This document shows, piece by piece, positions 63,714-64,000 of a stretch of DNA of 64,000 bases (position 1 is the stretch's first letter; each line of letters starts with the position of its first letter). Source of the stretch: Oceanicoccus sp. (lineage in GTDB: Bacteria > Pseudomonadota > Gammaproteobacteria > Pseudomonadales > Dasaniaceae); contig NZ_JAQWFR010000024.1 of the NCBI RefSeq assembly GCF_029238675.1, positions 1 to 64,000 of the forward strand. The letters run 5' to 3'. A model generated the notes under the pieces. It did not search any database and had not been told where the DNA came from. It worked only from the letters and a program-made list of their open reading frames with translations. The translations under genes were made by a program, and so were the position numbers.

Positions 63714-64000
63714 ATGTCAGAAAATAATGAAAAAGCAATGCGAATTCTGGTCACTGGCGGCTCAGGTTTTATCGGCGCCAACCTGGTGAAGTATTTTATT
63801 GATCGCAATATTGAGATCCAGAATATTGATGTCGTGCCTCCCACCTTGATCCCCAGTCAGGAATCTTCTTGGGTTCAGCAGGATATTTTGGACGCAGAGG
63901 GTTTGAAAAAAACCTTTGAAGACTTTTCACCCACCCATGTTATTCATATGGCGGCGCGTACGGACCTTGAAGAAGAAAATGACATTAATGGCTATAGTGC
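63714..64000 (+). CDS. NAD-dependent epimerase/dehydratase, 5' part only
   Basis: The first 95 codons of an extended short-chain dehydrogenase. After a polar N-terminus comes the NAD-binding motif ILVTGGSGFIGANLVKYF (TGxxGxxG), the acidic strand end IDVVPP, and HVIHMAARTDLEEE, which resembles the family's late-strand motif. The window ends before the catalytic YxxxK. It probably makes an activated sugar for the EPS. The ATG at 63714 is 15 bases after the previous stop. Confidence 0.85.
   Translation, partial: MSENNEKAMRILVTGGSGFIGANLVKYFIDRNIEIQNIDVVPPTLIPSQESSWVQQDILDAEGLKKTFEDFSPTHVIHMAARTDLEEENDINGYS

Overview
The window comes from the chromosome of a marine-type gammaproteobacterium. Gene order is the main evidence. 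The stretch plsC-gmhB-glyS-glyQ-lpxL, then trkH-trkA-rsmB-fmt-def-LysM-dprA, then purE-tsaC-hemF-aroE, follows the block found beside the replication origin in Pseudomonas. The blocks coxB-coxA-ctaG-coxC-surf1-ctaA-ctaB-sco and polA-engB-cytochrome c-cytochrome c4-dsbA-diguanylate cyclase are also pseudomonad-like. Base composition is moderate, and the exopolysaccharide genes are of the exosortase A (XrtA/PEP-CTERM) associated kind. This suggests a Cellvibrionales/Spongiibacteraceae-like lineage rather than Pseudomonas itself; that placement is inference.

Layout. (1) 1-2800: a decayed integron. Two cassettes on the minus strand (a four-helix membrane protein and a pentapeptide-repeat protein), each followed by an attC site, run away from a divergent integrase that has a large internal deletion and a one-base frameshift. 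The integrase tail is fused in frame to a doubly deleted aminotransferase. (2) 2800-27900: ordinary housekeeping genes for phospholipid and lipid A acylation, heptose synthesis, glycyl-tRNA synthetase, potassium uptake, translation initiation and peptide deformylation, DNA uptake (DprA), purine, heme and shikimate synthesis, and oligopeptidase A. (3) 27900-28560: a region without an intact gene, holding a MATE transporter fragment and the cox promoter and leader. (4) 28565-37700: the complete aa3-type cytochrome c oxidase operon with its heme A and copper insertion factors. (5) 37700-46800: an Lrp-type regulator, a small exported protein, a cluster of inverted repeats, polA, a probable small RNA in the Spot 42/ErsA position, engB, two cytochromes c, dsbA and a GGDEF diguanylate cyclase. 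(6) 46800-64000: an exopolysaccharide locus preceded by a well-spaced sigma-54 promoter. It holds export, beta-barrel, chain-length, kinase and ATPase genes, then a deacetylase, two sulfotransferases, five glycosyltransferase genes or gene pairs, a Wzy-type polymerase, a membrane-tethered nucleotidyltransferase, a thymidylate-kinase-like protein and the start of an epimerase. The locus runs off the right edge.

How the genes work together. The cox block encodes the oxidase plus everything needed to mature it, and the cytochromes c at 43 kb are plausible electron donors. The EPS locus probably builds a sulfated, partly deacetylated polysaccharide by a Wzy/Wzx-type route. The initiating glycosyltransferase, the flippase and the exosortase are not in the window and may lie to the right. 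The adjacent diguanylate cyclase could couple EPS output to cyclic-di-GMP, which is inference from neighbourhood only.

The observations most worth following are the small RNA candidate with a C-rich loop between polA and engB, the sigma-54 promoter driving the EPS locus, the membrane-anchored nucleotidyltransferase inside it, and the inactivated integron with its cassettes still bounded by attC sites.
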